Virus record (IMG/VR): IMGVR_UViG_3300034027_000002
Coordinates: 1 to 28,769 of that record
Length of the DNA: 28,769 bases
Strand: one strand, 5' to 3'
Origin: a virus
Shown piece after piece: positions 16,025 to 22,767 of this stretch (the first letter of the stretch is position 1; each line of letters starts with the position of its first letter). Both the position numbers and the translations under genes were made by a program. The notes below the pieces were generated by a model. That model was given only the letters and a program-made list of their open reading frames with translations. It was not told the origin of the DNA and did no database searches.

Positions 16025-17785
16025 ATGAAATACATAGTTGATTCTGAAAGTTTAGGGGAAAGTTTAGCAGAGTTCCGGGGCGATAATCCAAGAGTAATAG
16101 CGGTGGACACCGAAACCACCGGATTATCGCCCCACTTTAACAAAGTGAGGCTGGTACAAATAGCTTGGGATTCTAACAAAATCCGCAAAAGTTTTGTTTT
16201 TGACTTGTTCAAAATAGGTGATTATACCCCGCTCAAAGAAATATTAGAGGGGAAAGTAATTAAGCTATTCTACAACGCAAAATTCGACATAAATATGCTG
16301 AGGGGTGCGGGAATATCAGTTACCAAACCCGTCAAAGATTTAATGTTGTATTTTGGCGTGCTGACTAATGGTGAAGTACAAAGACCCAATTTGGCGATCG
16401 CTTACAACATGGTAATAGACCCAGATCAGCCAATGGAAACCAAGACTAAGAAAAAGAACCAGCAGTCAGACTGGGCTAAGTGGGACTTAGACCAAGAACA
16501 ACTAGAGTACGCTGCTCATGATGCTGATATTTTATTAGATATGTTTCCCATACTCCGGGCAGCAGTTGATCAAGCCGAATTAACGCCAATAGTGGAAAAA
16601 ATAGAACACCCGGCTATGTGGGCGGCGGCTGATATGGAGTTTAACGGTGTCCCAGTAGATCAGGAAGTATTTTCCATTTTGAAAGCTGAGGTTGAACCAC
16701 AGGTTACAGCGGCTAAGGCTAAAGTTGAAGCTATATTTGCAGAGGTGGGAATCGATAAAATAAACCTCAACAGCTACAAACAAGTTATCAAAGCACTAGC
16801 CGCCGTTGGTATTGAAGTTACAAGCACCGCTGAAAACGCACTTAAAGAAATTGATCACCCAATCATAGACGATTTGTTGGCGTATAAATCAGCTACTAAG
16901 TTGATGCAATTCGTTAACAAACTACCAACACATGTTGACCCAGTAACGGGGAGAATTCATTGTAGTTTTAATATGTTAGGGACGGTAACAGGGCGCGTTA
17001 GCTGTCTTTCTCCCAATTTGCAACAAATACCACGTAATCCGTTTCTACGCACCTTTATAAAAGCTAATAAAGGTTATAAAATAGTTGTTGCGGATTACTC
17101 ACAAATTGAATTAGTTTTAGCAGCGGAAATAAGTCAAGATCCAACGATGGTAAAGGCTTATAACGAAGGCGCTGATATTCATAGAATCACCGCCTCACTT
17201 CTGTTAAACAAGCCACCGTCAGAAATAACTAAGCAAGAAAGACAACTTGCAAAAGCTGTAAACTTCGGTTTAGTTTATGGGATGGGAGCGGCTAAGTTGG
17301 TGTTATACAGTAAGAATACTTACGGTGTAAAAATGACGTTAGAGGAAGCCCAAGAATACCGTAGTAAGTTTTTCCAAACGTATCCAGGTTTAATGCAATG
17401 GCATCAACGATCAAGCCACGAGATAAAAGCTTACCGACCCAAATTCGTTAAAACACTATCAGGGAGAAAAAGATTATTTTCCCATGATAAATTCGCCCAT
17501 AACGCAATAAGATTTACAAGCTACGTCAACACTCAAGACCAAGGAACCGGGGGAGACATAACAAAAAGAGCATTAGCAAAATGTAGATCTGTCTTTATTG
17601 GTCATGATGTTAACCTAATATTACAGGTTCATGATGAAATTTGTTTAGAAGTTCGTGAAGATTTAGCAGAATGGGCGGCTACGACTCTGGAGAAATGTAT
17701 GGTAGAGGCTGGGAAAGAATTTGTAAAAACTGTACCTGTTATGGTAGAAGTTTCTATTGCTGATTCATGGGGCGATGCAAAATGA
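16025..17785 (+). CDS. polA: Family A DNA polymerase with 3'-5' exonuclease
   Basis: 586 residues; the replicative phage polymerase. The exonuclease domain has AVDTETTG (D28, E30), LFYNAKFDINML (D88) and EYAAHDADI (Y162, D166), a complete DEDDy set, so proofreading is expected. The polymerase domain has GRIHCSFNMLGTVTGRVS (309-326), motif A VVADYSQIELVLAAE (354-368, D357), motif B RQLAKAVNFGLVYG (406-419) and motif C LQVHDEICLEV (533-543, D537). There is no 5'-3' nuclease domain, typical of phage enzymes. Motif B has the phenylalanine of Pol I rather than the tyrosine of T7. It begins 32 bp after the primase-helicase and overlaps the next gene by ATGA. Confidence 0.95.
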   Translation: MKYIVDSESLGESLAEFRGDNPRVIAVDTETTGLSPHFNKVRLVQIAWDSNKIRKSFVFDLFKIGDYTPLKEILEGKVIKLFYNAKFDINMLRGAGISVTKPVKDLMLYFGVLTNGEVQRPNLAIAYNMVIDPDQPMETKTKKKNQQSDWAKWDLDQEQLEYAAHDADILLDMFPILRAAVDQAELTPIVEKIEHPAMWAAADMEFNGVPVDQEVFSILKAEVEPQVTAAKAKVEAIFAEVGIDKINLNSYKQVIKALAAVGIEVTSTAENALKEIDHPIIDDLLAYKSATKLMQFVNKLPTHVDPVTGRIHCSFNMLGTVTGRVSCLSPNLQQIPRNPFLRTFIKANKGYKIVVADYSQIELVLAAEISQDPTMVKAYNEGADIHRITASLLLNKPPSEITKQERQLAKAVNFGLVYGMGAAKLVLYSKNTYGVKMTLEEAQEYRSKFFQTYPGLMQWHQRSSHEIKAYRPKFVKTLSGRKRLFSHDKFAHNAIRFTSYVNTQDQGTGGDITKRALAKCRSVFIGHDVNLILQVHDEICLEVREDLAEWAATTLEKCMVEAGKEFVKTVPVMVEVSIADSWGDAK

Positions 17786-18186
17786 AAAATATAAACCCAG
17801 AGCTTACCTTAGATAGTTTGCTGCTGGACCTCAAAGCTAAAGTCATTAAAATAGGTTTACTAGGGGAATACACACGGATTGATCGAACTAAAACGGCGGC
17901 GCTTTGGGTAGGACTCGAAGATCCTAACTCCGGTTTTATTATGGGAACGGGCTTACAAGCAGTTATACGCCCTTACTCCGCAAGTGTTCAGCAAGTAATT
18001 AACCAACGTTATGTAATGTTGATCGCGGCTGAGGTCACTTTCACCGCCCACGGCGTTAAATTTCCCCGTGATTTCTTAGAAACTCTTACAGCCACATTCA
18101 CAGGGAAGTATCGCCAAGTTGAAATTTTATTCCAACAAGGTACTGATAAAACCCTCACTCAATACTCAGTAAGGGTTTTTGCATAA
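17782..18186 (+). CDS. Small alpha/beta protein, possibly a tail terminator/completion protein
   Basis: 134 residues from the ATG at 17782, which overlaps the polymerase stop (ATGA); the frame extends to 17767 but that start has no support. An N-terminal helix (LDSLLLDLKAKVIKIGLL) is followed by strands: AALWVGLEDP, GLQAVIRP, YVMLIAAEVTF, TATFTGKYRQVEIL and a final QYSVRVF. A helix plus antiparallel sheet ending in a 'xYxVRV' strand is the general layout of phage neck and tail-terminator proteins, and it lies about 670 bp before the tail tube gene. However, it is co-transcribed with the polymerase, so a replication accessory role is also possible. The function call is weak. Confidence 0.55.
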   Translation: MKNINPELTLDSLLLDLKAKVIKIGLLGEYTRIDRTKTAALWVGLEDPNSGFIMGTGLQAVIRPYSASVQQVINQRYVMLIAAEVTFTAHGVKFPRDFLETLTATFTGKYRQVEILFQQGTDKTLTQYSVRVFA

Positions 18187-18189
18187 ACC

Positions 18190-18215
18190 AATGTCCCACA
18201 AAATTAGTGGGACAT
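18190..18215. terminator. Repeated hairpin, copy 3, between convergent genes
   Basis: AATGTCCCAC (18190-18199) and GTGGGACAT (18207-18215) form the stem. It lies exactly between the convergent stops at 18186 and 18217, the expected place for a bidirectional terminator. No T-tract follows on either strand, so termination would depend on the stem itself or on a factor. Confidence 0.6.
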
Positions 18216-18739
18216 CACAATAAAAACATTGCAATTAAGCCGATTGCAGCCAATAAAATAACTAAACCCGCTACTAAGTTCTGATCGTCTACCTCATCGT
18301 ATTTAGGCTTCACAACCACAGCGGGTTTATTCCTGCGAGGGCGAAAAAATTTAGCCTCGGCTTCCTCCCATTGTGAAGTTGGCAAAACATATTCTTCCCA
18401 ACCCGCCGCTAACCGCCTATAAAAAGTTTCGTTGTTATACCTACCGCTTACTGGGTCTGTTATTCTACCCTTGGTTGGGTGATTTGTATATATCACTATC
18501 CAATTATCGCTGGCGTGCGCTTCGCCGTGATGTTGGGCGCATACCGGGAACAGATTAAACCCCGGTTTATCTTCCAGCCCCCCTTGAGTGTAGAAAGCGT
18601 GATGAGTTGTTTTTGCCACGTCGCCGCACAACACGCATCTTTTCCCCGTTAATGCTTTAGTAAACGGCGATAAGTAATCCTTAAAATCTTCTGAGTAACA
18701 ATCCTTGGACCATTCCGAATATTCTACCGCGCTTTTCAT
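18215..18739 (-). CDS. HNH nuclease-like protein with C-terminal membrane anchor
   Basis: 174 residues from the ATG at 18739 (AGG five bases before; a GTG at 18745 also opens the frame). Residues 35-75 form an HNH/zinc module: C35-V-L-C38, T-H46-H47-AFY, N62-LF and C67-AQH70-H71-GEAH75. The final 21 residues (NLVAGLVILLAAIG..., 154-174) are a single hydrophobic helix at the extreme C-terminus, so the protein would be tail-anchored with the nuclease domain in the cytoplasm. Between them is a basic and then acidic linker. Most phage HNH proteins are soluble homing or packaging nucleases; a membrane anchor suggests action at the inner membrane, for example on incoming DNA. It is a single-gene minus-strand unit, and operator site G almost touches its start. 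Catalytic activity is inferred from the motif only. Confidence 0.72.
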   Translation of the reverse strand: MKSAVEYSEWSKDCYSEDFKDYLSPFTKALTGKRCVLCGDVAKTTHHAFYTQGGLEDKPGFNLFPVCAQHHGEAHASDNWIVIYTNHPTKGRITDPVSGRYNNETFYRRLAAGWEEYVLPTSQWEEAEAKFFRPRRNKPAVVVKPKYDEVDDQNLVAGLVILLAAIGLIAMFLL

Positions 18740-18746
18740 ATTCACC

Positions 18747-18767
18747 TATACCAATAATTTACCAATT
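18747..18767 (-). promoter_or_regulatory. Operator site G, identical to site A
   Basis: On the minus strand this is the same 21 bp as 954-974: two TTGGTA hexamers 11 bp apart. It ends 7 bases before the HNH gene ATG, so it sits in the leader, downstream of a possible -10 (TAATAT, rc of 18783-18788). Perfect conservation over 21 bp in an intergenic position is strong evidence of a protein-binding site. Confidence 0.65.
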
Positions 18768-18803
18768 TAATACTAATTTAGCATATTAGGCGGGAACAAT
18801 GTG

Positions 18804-18814
18804 TTATATAAGAA
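18804..18814 (+). promoter_or_regulatory. Shared box TTATATAAGAA before the tail tube gene
   Basis: The same 11 bases occur at 24222-24232. Both copies lie about 40 bases before the ATG of a virion gene (43 here, 38 there), with no other homology nearby. This could be a late-promoter element recognised with a phage factor. Confidence 0.35.
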
Positions 18815-18856
18815 AAGCTTTAGTGCTAGACTTTGAGAGTAGGTATAAGCTTATAT

Positions 18857-19510
18857 ATGTCTTACCAATTTACGTCAAGCACCTATTTTAGGGTTGGAGC
18901 GTTAGCCACTGGAACTACTAAACCCACCGAAAAAACTTTAACCGTGACATCAGCGGCAATTGTTGGAGCAACATCATTAACCGTAGCTGCAACAACGGGG
19001 TTTATAAGTTCTGGTTCTAAATTTACGATTGGCGGCGCTACTTTCACAGTTGCAGAGGATGCACCCAGAGGAAGCACTGAGTTAGTGTTAGCAACTCCTT
19101 TAACTGCCCCAATCACCGCGAACGCCACAACTAAATACTATGAGTTATTTGAGTTTTTAGGTGGGGAAGGAATCGATCTAAACGGTCAAGATCAGGTAAT
19201 CAACGTTAGGAATTTTAAATCAGGTCAATGGGGAGCAAACGTCAAAATTATGACGGGTGTATCGTGTGATCTTGAAGGACAATTTTTAACCGAAGATTTA
19301 GCTATCACCGCGATTATTCGCCCCGCTTATTTTACGTTAGGCGGAGACATTTACGCCGAAATTACACGGGACAATGGCGACAAATGGATGGGCGCTTTTT
19401 TGGTGTCTAATTACTCGGAATCCGCAGCATTAGATAACATCTTACGTGTACGATATTCTCTCCAATCTCAAGGCGCTGTTGCAATCCCCGCCCCGCCGAT
19501 CTTGACATGA
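18857..19510 (+). CDS. Major tail tube protein-like
   Basis: 217 residues from the ATG at 18857; the frame extends to a TTG at 18833 without support. The C-terminal half resembles siphovirus tail tube proteins of the lambda V/TP901-1 kind: NFKSGQWGANVKIMTG, then SCDLEGQF, an IRPAYFTLGGDIYAEIT strand pair, and the closing GAFLVSNYSES-LDNILRVRYSLQSQGAV, which matches the usual 'G.a.vs.......Dd...ys.sLqG.G' ending. Residues about 27-98 form an inserted beta domain (LTVTSAAIVGATSLTVA...GGATFTVA) that is also present in the decoration-like protein at 19730. It overlaps the next gene by ATGA. The tube would stack as rings around the tape measure encoded at 24270. Confidence 0.6.
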   Translation: MSYQFTSSTYFRVGALATGTTKPTEKTLTVTSAAIVGATSLTVAATTGFISSGSKFTIGGATFTVAEDAPRGSTELVLATPLTAPITANATTKYYELFEFLGGEGIDLNGQDQVINVRNFKSGQWGANVKIMTGVSCDLEGQFLTEDLAITAIIRPAYFTLGGDIYAEITRDNGDKWMGAFLVSNYSESAALDNILRVRYSLQSQGAVAIPAPPILT

Positions 19511-19722
19511 ACTATCTAAAACATTCGGGGGATTTAACCGCGCTGGTTAATGTGGAAGTTACAGAAAAACAACTTAAATGTAACTACTTTTATTTACACC
19601 ACAACTGCCCCAATGTTGTAACGGTGTCCGGAGAACAAGGAACTTTTATGATAGATGTCACAAAATTCCTAAAAAAGACACCCACTGATTACGCCGGAGA
19701 AATACTTATAGATTTCATTTAA
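19507..19722 (+). CDS. Small hypothetical protein in the virion block
   Basis: 71 residues, mostly beta (ALVNVEVTEKQLKCNYFYLHH; NVVTVSGEQGTFMIDV; GEILIDFI). I do not recognise it. Its start overlaps the tail tube stop (ATGA) and its stop is seven bases before the decoration-like gene, so it is translated with the virion proteins. It may be a minor structural or connector protein. Two cysteines near a His-His pair (CNYFYLHHNC) could bind metal, but this is only a pattern. Confidence 0.6.
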   Translation: MNYLKHSGDLTALVNVEVTEKQLKCNYFYLHHNCPNVVTVSGEQGTFMIDVTKFLKKTPTDYAGEILIDFI

Positions 19723-19729
19723 GGTAACT

Positions 19730-20362
19730 ATGAAAACGATCCAATATAGTGAATTTGAAAAGTCTAACCCGTTGTGGATGGCTGATCGCGCCCAATACGA
19801 GAATTATATTCCCGGTGGCGCTAGATTACGCCGTGCTAGCGTCGTGGGAGAATCACGTATAGTTCCCAGCGGCTCTTTAGTTGGGAGAACCGCTAAGGCT
19901 AATCAGTTTGAACTAATTCTTCCCACTAATATCAAAATCGGCGGAAACTTCGTAACTACCAATAACACAACTTTGGTGGAACCCGCCGCCCAAGGCGCTA
20001 CTGTAATTAAGGTAGCTGATACTGATGGGTTCACCGTTAACGCCCCTACTAATGCAATCACTATTGGCGCTTTAACCGCTACCATCGCCCAAATTAATGG
20101 GGACGGGTCAATTGTATTAACTACCGGGTTAGTTAGCGCTCAAACAGCCGGAACAGTTGTTAGATTAACTGCTGCTACCCCGTTCGTTGAATTATTTTTG
20201 ACCGCAACTGAGTTAACCAACGTTGACGAACTTAACGAGTTTACCCAGTACCGACACGGTAGAATGGTTTACTTGAACTTTTTACCGGGTTATGCTCAAT
20301 TTACCACTGATGTGTTAAACACTATTACCACGTTGTACCACCACATCTTTGCATTAGCTTAA
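19730..20362 (+). CDS. Putative head decoration/accessory protein
   Basis: 210 residues directly upstream of the major capsid gene, where lambda-like phages place the decoration protein (gpD). Residues 29-55 (GGARLRRAS...VPSGSLVGRT) resemble the 'ipaGtlvGR' segment of capsid-associated proteins, but I cannot assign it firmly. Residues about 76-156 hold a beta domain (GATVIKVADTDGFT...ITIGALTATIA...GSIVLTTGL) with the same pattern as the insert in the tail tube-like protein. The C-terminal part (ELNEFTQYRHGRMVYLNFLPGY) may contact the capsid. AAGGTAACT lies before the ATG. Context is the main support for the head assignment. Confidence 0.45.
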   Translation: MKTIQYSEFEKSNPLWMADRAQYENYIPGGARLRRASVVGESRIVPSGSLVGRTAKANQFELILPTNIKIGGNFVTTNNTTLVEPAAQGATVIKVADTDGFTVNAPTNAITIGALTATIAQINGDGSIVLTTGLVSAQTAGTVVRLTAATPFVELFLTATELTNVDELNEFTQYRHGRMVYLNFLPGYAQFTTDVLNTITTLYHHIFALA

Positions 20363-20389
20363 TTACTAATAAAACCTAAATTAACCAAT

Positions 20390-21520
20390 ATGGAAACAAT
20401 TACCGCTCTTATCAGAGAACTGGAAGAAAACCAAGCTTTTGCCATTTCTGCAAACGATCCTACTTTGCAATTTGAAAACGGTGGGCAAAATCTACTTTTC
20501 TCCAGTGTTCTCCCAGAACGCCAAGTAGCTCAAAACTCTTATCGCGATTGGGGAATCCGTTTTAAAACGATGATCGCCAACGACGCAACCCGCTACAGCC
20601 CACCCCAAATTAAAAATGGGATGTTGATCGGCTCTGTTCAAGTAGAAATGGGAGAAGCTGACGCGGCTGGCGCAATGGACATGCAGTTTTACGAACACTT
20701 TTTACAGACGTTGGATCGTGGTTCTAGTCAAGAGGGCGCATTTCAATTACTCCGGTTCTTTGAAAACACCGTAAGCCGCCCATTAGCTATCTTACGCGAA
20801 CGCCACCGGGTAGACGCTGTTTGCCAAGGTTACGTGGAACGTCGAGGCGCTAACAACTTTTATGAAAGGGTAGATTTTCCCAAACCCGCCGGACACCGGG
20901 CAACGGTTCCTAGTGGGACAACCGCCGCCCCTACTGGTTGGTATGATCCGGATCACGACATCTTAGGCACTCTCAAGATGTTTAAGAAAATGCTAGCCAA
21001 AAAAGGCTACAGAATAAGCCGTATCATTACCACCGAAGATATATTAAGCGATTGCATCATCCCTAACAACGCTATTCGGGCTTATGGGGTAATGACTGTA
21101 ACCGCCCCCGGTGGTAATCAAGGGTTTGAGTTACAAACACGCCCCGAAGCGCAAGCCATGATAAACGCTTTCGCCGCGATCCAAGTACCCGTTCCAGTCA
21201 CTTACGACGCTGGGTATAGTGATCAGCTTGGTTGGCAACCATTTATGAAAAACAAGTTTGTCATTCTTTGCCAAACTGGTAGACAAGCTGAGGTAAGAAT
21301 CGATGGGGAAGAACCCGCGTTACTTCTGCCTAATACTATCGGATATTATGGTATCGGTGTCGCTACGGGTCAACTAGCGCCCGGTGTACGTTATAAAGTC
21401 GATTCCAAAGATGGGAAAGACGCTAATATTTACGCTGAAGGCTGGATGAGTGGTTTTCCCATCATCCAAGATCCGGAAGCGTTCGCGGTGTTAACAATCC
21501 CCGAACCCACTGAAGTATAA
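20390..21520 (+). CDS. Major capsid protein, lambda E-like (HK97 fold)
   Basis: 376 residues, the usual size for the lambda gpE family. Recognisable features: an N-terminal arm, the segment RDWGIRFKTMIANDATRYSPPQIKNG (about 49-74), a long spine helix region (LQTLDRGSSQEGAFQLLRFFENTVSRPLAILRER), a central domain (DHDILGTLKMFKKMLAKKGYRISRIITTEDILSD) typical of Phage_cap_E proteins, and a C-terminal strand region (RYKVDSKDGKDANIYAEGWMSGFPIIQDPEAFAVLTI) common at the end of this family. It builds the icosahedral shell. It follows the decoration-like gene by 27 bp and shows no clear ribosome binding site, odd for so abundant a protein. No scaffold, protease or portal gene is adjacent, so those must lie outside the window. 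Confidence 0.75.
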   Translation: METITALIRELEENQAFAISANDPTLQFENGGQNLLFSSVLPERQVAQNSYRDWGIRFKTMIANDATRYSPPQIKNGMLIGSVQVEMGEADAAGAMDMQFYEHFLQTLDRGSSQEGAFQLLRFFENTVSRPLAILRERHRVDAVCQGYVERRGANNFYERVDFPKPAGHRATVPSGTTAAPTGWYDPDHDILGTLKMFKKMLAKKGYRISRIITTEDILSDCIIPNNAIRAYGVMTVTAPGGNQGFELQTRPEAQAMINAFAAIQVPVPVTYDAGYSDQLGWQPFMKNKFVILCQTGRQAEVRIDGEEPALLLPNTIGYYGIGVATGQLAPGVRYKVDSKDGKDANIYAEGWMSGFPIIQDPEAFAVLTIPEPTEV

Positions 21521-21527
21521 ATACTCA

Positions 21528-21556
21528 TTACATACCAAAGGTATTGGTAGTATATT
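21528..21556 (+). promoter_or_regulatory. Promoter with operator site H
   Basis: TTACAT (21528-21533), 17 bp and TATATT (21551-21556) form a good promoter 34-60 bases before the ATG at 21590. ATACCAAAGGTATTGGTA (21532-21549), a near-palindrome with two inverted TTGGTA elements, fills the spacer, the same arrangement as at site A. Confidence 0.55.
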
Positions 21557-21557
21557 A

Positions 21558-21582
21558 GGGGTATCGCTATTGTCGATACCCC
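21558..21582 (+). terminator. 9-bp-stem hairpin after the capsid gene
   Basis: GGGGTATCG (21558-21566) and CGATACCCC (21574-21582) are perfect complements with a seven-base loop, followed by TTGTTATAT. It could terminate the capsid transcript. Because it lies between promoter H and the ATG at 21590, it could also act as a leader structure for that gene. Confidence 0.55.
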
Positions 21583-21589
21583 TTGTTAT

Positions 21590-21811
21590 ATGATTTATTT
21601 TGTAATTTGCAACAATTTAGACGGCGATAACTACTATTATGGCGTTGTTGAAGCAATCAACAGTGATCAAGCCCTACTTATTTACAAATCTATTAAAGGT
21701 AATTACCACGATGATGATGAATGTCTTGACGCTATACCGTTTAATTCGTTAAACATAACCACCCAATCCGTTTTAAGGGAACAATTTGGAATAGGAGGAT
21801 TTTACGTATGA
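21590..21811 (+). CDS. Small hypothetical protein
   Basis: 73 residues with no recognised family: MIYFVICNNLDGDNYYYGVVEAINSDQA suggests strand-loop-strand-helix, followed by an acidic loop (HDDDECLD) and a C-terminal IGGFYV. The ATG lies eight bases after a strong hairpin and has no Shine-Dalgarno sequence. It is the first gene of a short operon controlled by operator site H and overlaps the gp49-like gene by ATGA. Confidence 0.6.
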   Translation: MIYFVICNNLDGDNYYYGVVEAINSDQALLIYKSIKGNYHDDDECLDAIPFNSLNITTQSVLREQFGIGGFYV

Positions 21812-22134
21812 ATCAAACACCGGAAGAACTAATAAATAGTTTACTTGAATCACGATGTAATCAACTGCGGGTAACACGTCAAATGATAGATGACTTAATA
21901 GCATCTTCCCAAACCCAGGAACATATTTTTTGGGGAAAAGAGCTATTAGTTTCTTATCAACTTGAGTGTGGGTTTACTGTTACTGGTAGGGCGGCTTGTA
22001 TTGACCCTGATAATTTCGATATTGAAATCGGACGATTAGTCGCTGAGGAAAATGCTAAAACTCAACTGTGGCAATTAGAAGGGTATCGCCTTAATTGGGA
22101 TTTATACACTAGGGGCGTTTTAGTTCCTGACTAA
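21808..22134 (+). CDS. Phage gp49/gp66-family protein
   Basis: 108 residues. The segment CGFTVTGRAACIDPDNFDIEIGRLVAEENAKTQLWQLEGYRL (about 55-97) matches the family consensus 'nGFtVtGeSaCvdpenFd.EiGrkiA.e.A...iWpLEGYlL' of the phage gp49/gp66-like proteins (Phage_gp49_66). The family is widespread in tailed phages, but its function is not established as far as I know. It has the strongest ribosome binding site in the window (AGGAGG at 21793-21798, nine bases before the ATG) and is translationally coupled to the gene before it. A perfect 36-bp palindrome starts at its stop codon. Confidence 0.8.
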   Translation: MNQTPEELINSLLESRCNQLRVTRQMIDDLIASSQTQEHIFWGKELLVSYQLECGFTVTGRAACIDPDNFDIEIGRLVAEENAKTQLWQLEGYRLNWDLYTRGVLVPD

Positions 22135-22170
22135 GTAATTATGCCTAATTTTAAAATTAGGCATAATTAC
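22135..22170. repeat. Perfect 36-bp palindrome; right arm duplicated at 22714
   Basis: Two 18-bp arms (22135-22152 and 22153-22170) meet without a spacer: GTAATTATGCCTAATTTT and its complement. It starts one base after the stop of the gp49-like gene, so it may end that transcript. The right arm is repeated exactly at 22714-22731, in both places upstream of the same promoter block, so it is also likely to be a regulatory sequence. Confidence 0.75.
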
Positions 22171-22201
22171 TCATGTATATCTGTTAAAAGTGCGCTATAA
22201 T
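22153..22201 (+). promoter_or_regulatory. Promoter P1 of the TAAAAGTGCGC-TATAAT family
   Basis: A perfect -10 (TATAAT, 22196-22201) is preceded by TAAAAGTGCGC. The same 17-bp block occurs at P2 and P3. There is no TTGACA-like -35; instead a 22-bp element (22153-22174) lies ten bases before the block, at the same distance as in P3. This suggests activator-dependent expression. Confidence 0.6.
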
Positions 22202-22270
22202 TAAGATATAGGAAAGGGGAAGGATAGCGCCAACCACTCCTAAAAGGTTCAAATAATTTTCCCAAAAACC

Positions 22271-22299
22271 TTGCAAGATTGCTAAAAGTGCGCTATAAT
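22271..22299 (+). promoter_or_regulatory. Promoter P2 of the TAAAAGTGCGC-TATAAT family
   Basis: TTGCAA (22271-22276), 17 bp, TATAAT (22294-22299): a full sigma70-type promoter about 36 bases before the ATG at 22336. It shares 27 identical bases with P1 from TAAAAG onward but lacks the upstream 22-bp element. P1 and P2 together give the 22336 gene tandem promoters; the first transcript carries an extra leader of about 98 bases. Confidence 0.7.
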
Positions 22300-22335
22300 T
22301 AAGATATAGAGAAACACACAGAACCAAGAAAATTT

Positions 22336-22665
22336 ATGAACTGCATTGAAACTCGCCAAACGGCTTTAAGTTTAGCTAAAGAAAGCAAAACAGCGATCGC
22401 AGCGAAAGACTTAGAAAAGGTGGAAGTGTTGATAGGTAAAGCGGCGAACCTTTACGAATACGCTACAAAGTGGGAAAACTACTACAAGTACGAAGATACC
22501 ACCGAAGTAGACGAAAACGAAAAATATCCACCCGCCTGGTGTTTTGAAAAAGCTAGAGAGCGTTCCCACAACACCTTAGAAACCCTAGAATACTACTACT
22601 ACACACGCCAATCAGTTTTAGAAGCTAGAATCCAACGGAAAAGAGAAGAAAAACTAAATAAGTAA
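22336..22665 (+). CDS. Small helical hypothetical protein
   Basis: 109 residues, almost entirely helical and charged: helix about 5-48 (RQTALSLAKESKTAIAAKDLEKVEVLIGKAANLYEYATKWENYY), an acidic loop (EDTTEVDENEKYPP) and a long second helix ending in a basic tail (RIQRKREEKLNK). It may form a helical hairpin or coiled-coil dimer. I recognise no family. Two tandem promoters and a strong terminator make it a self-contained, probably strongly expressed unit, typical of small host-directed phage proteins. No good ribosome binding site is seen before the ATG. Confidence 0.65.
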   Translation: MNCIETRQTALSLAKESKTAIAAKDLEKVEVLIGKAANLYEYATKWENYYKYEDTTEVDENEKYPPAWCFEKARERSHNTLETLEYYYYTRQSVLEARIQRKREEKLNK

Positions 22666-22669
22666 ACCC

Positions 22670-22694
22670 AAAAGCCCCGCCCACCGGGGCTTTT
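22670..22694 (+). terminator. Rho-independent terminator
   Basis: AAAAGCCCCG (22670-22679) pairs with CGGGGCTTTT (22685-22694) around a five-base loop. It lies five bases after the stop at 22665. The stem is GC-rich and followed by T residues. Confidence 0.85.
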
Positions 22695-22713
22695 AAAATG
22701 GGAAAATATATAT

Positions 22714-22762
22714 AAAATTAGGCATAATTACTCATCGCAATTGGCTAAAAGTGCGCTATAAT
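22714..22762 (+). promoter_or_regulatory. Promoter P3 of the same family, driving a non-coding RNA
   Basis: The 22-bp element 22714-22735 is identical to 22153-22174 of P1, is followed by ten variable bases, then TAAAAGTGCGC and TATAAT (22757-22762). The predicted start is near 22768. No convincing coding frame follows on this strand before the terminator at 22955. Confidence 0.65.
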
Positions 22763-22767
22763 AGATG

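Noticed and set aside
22208-22293. A tRNA-like T-loop (GGTTCAAAT) between promoters P1 and P2
   Set aside because: No matching T-stem, anticodon arm or acceptor stem can be formed; it is most likely just leader sequence.
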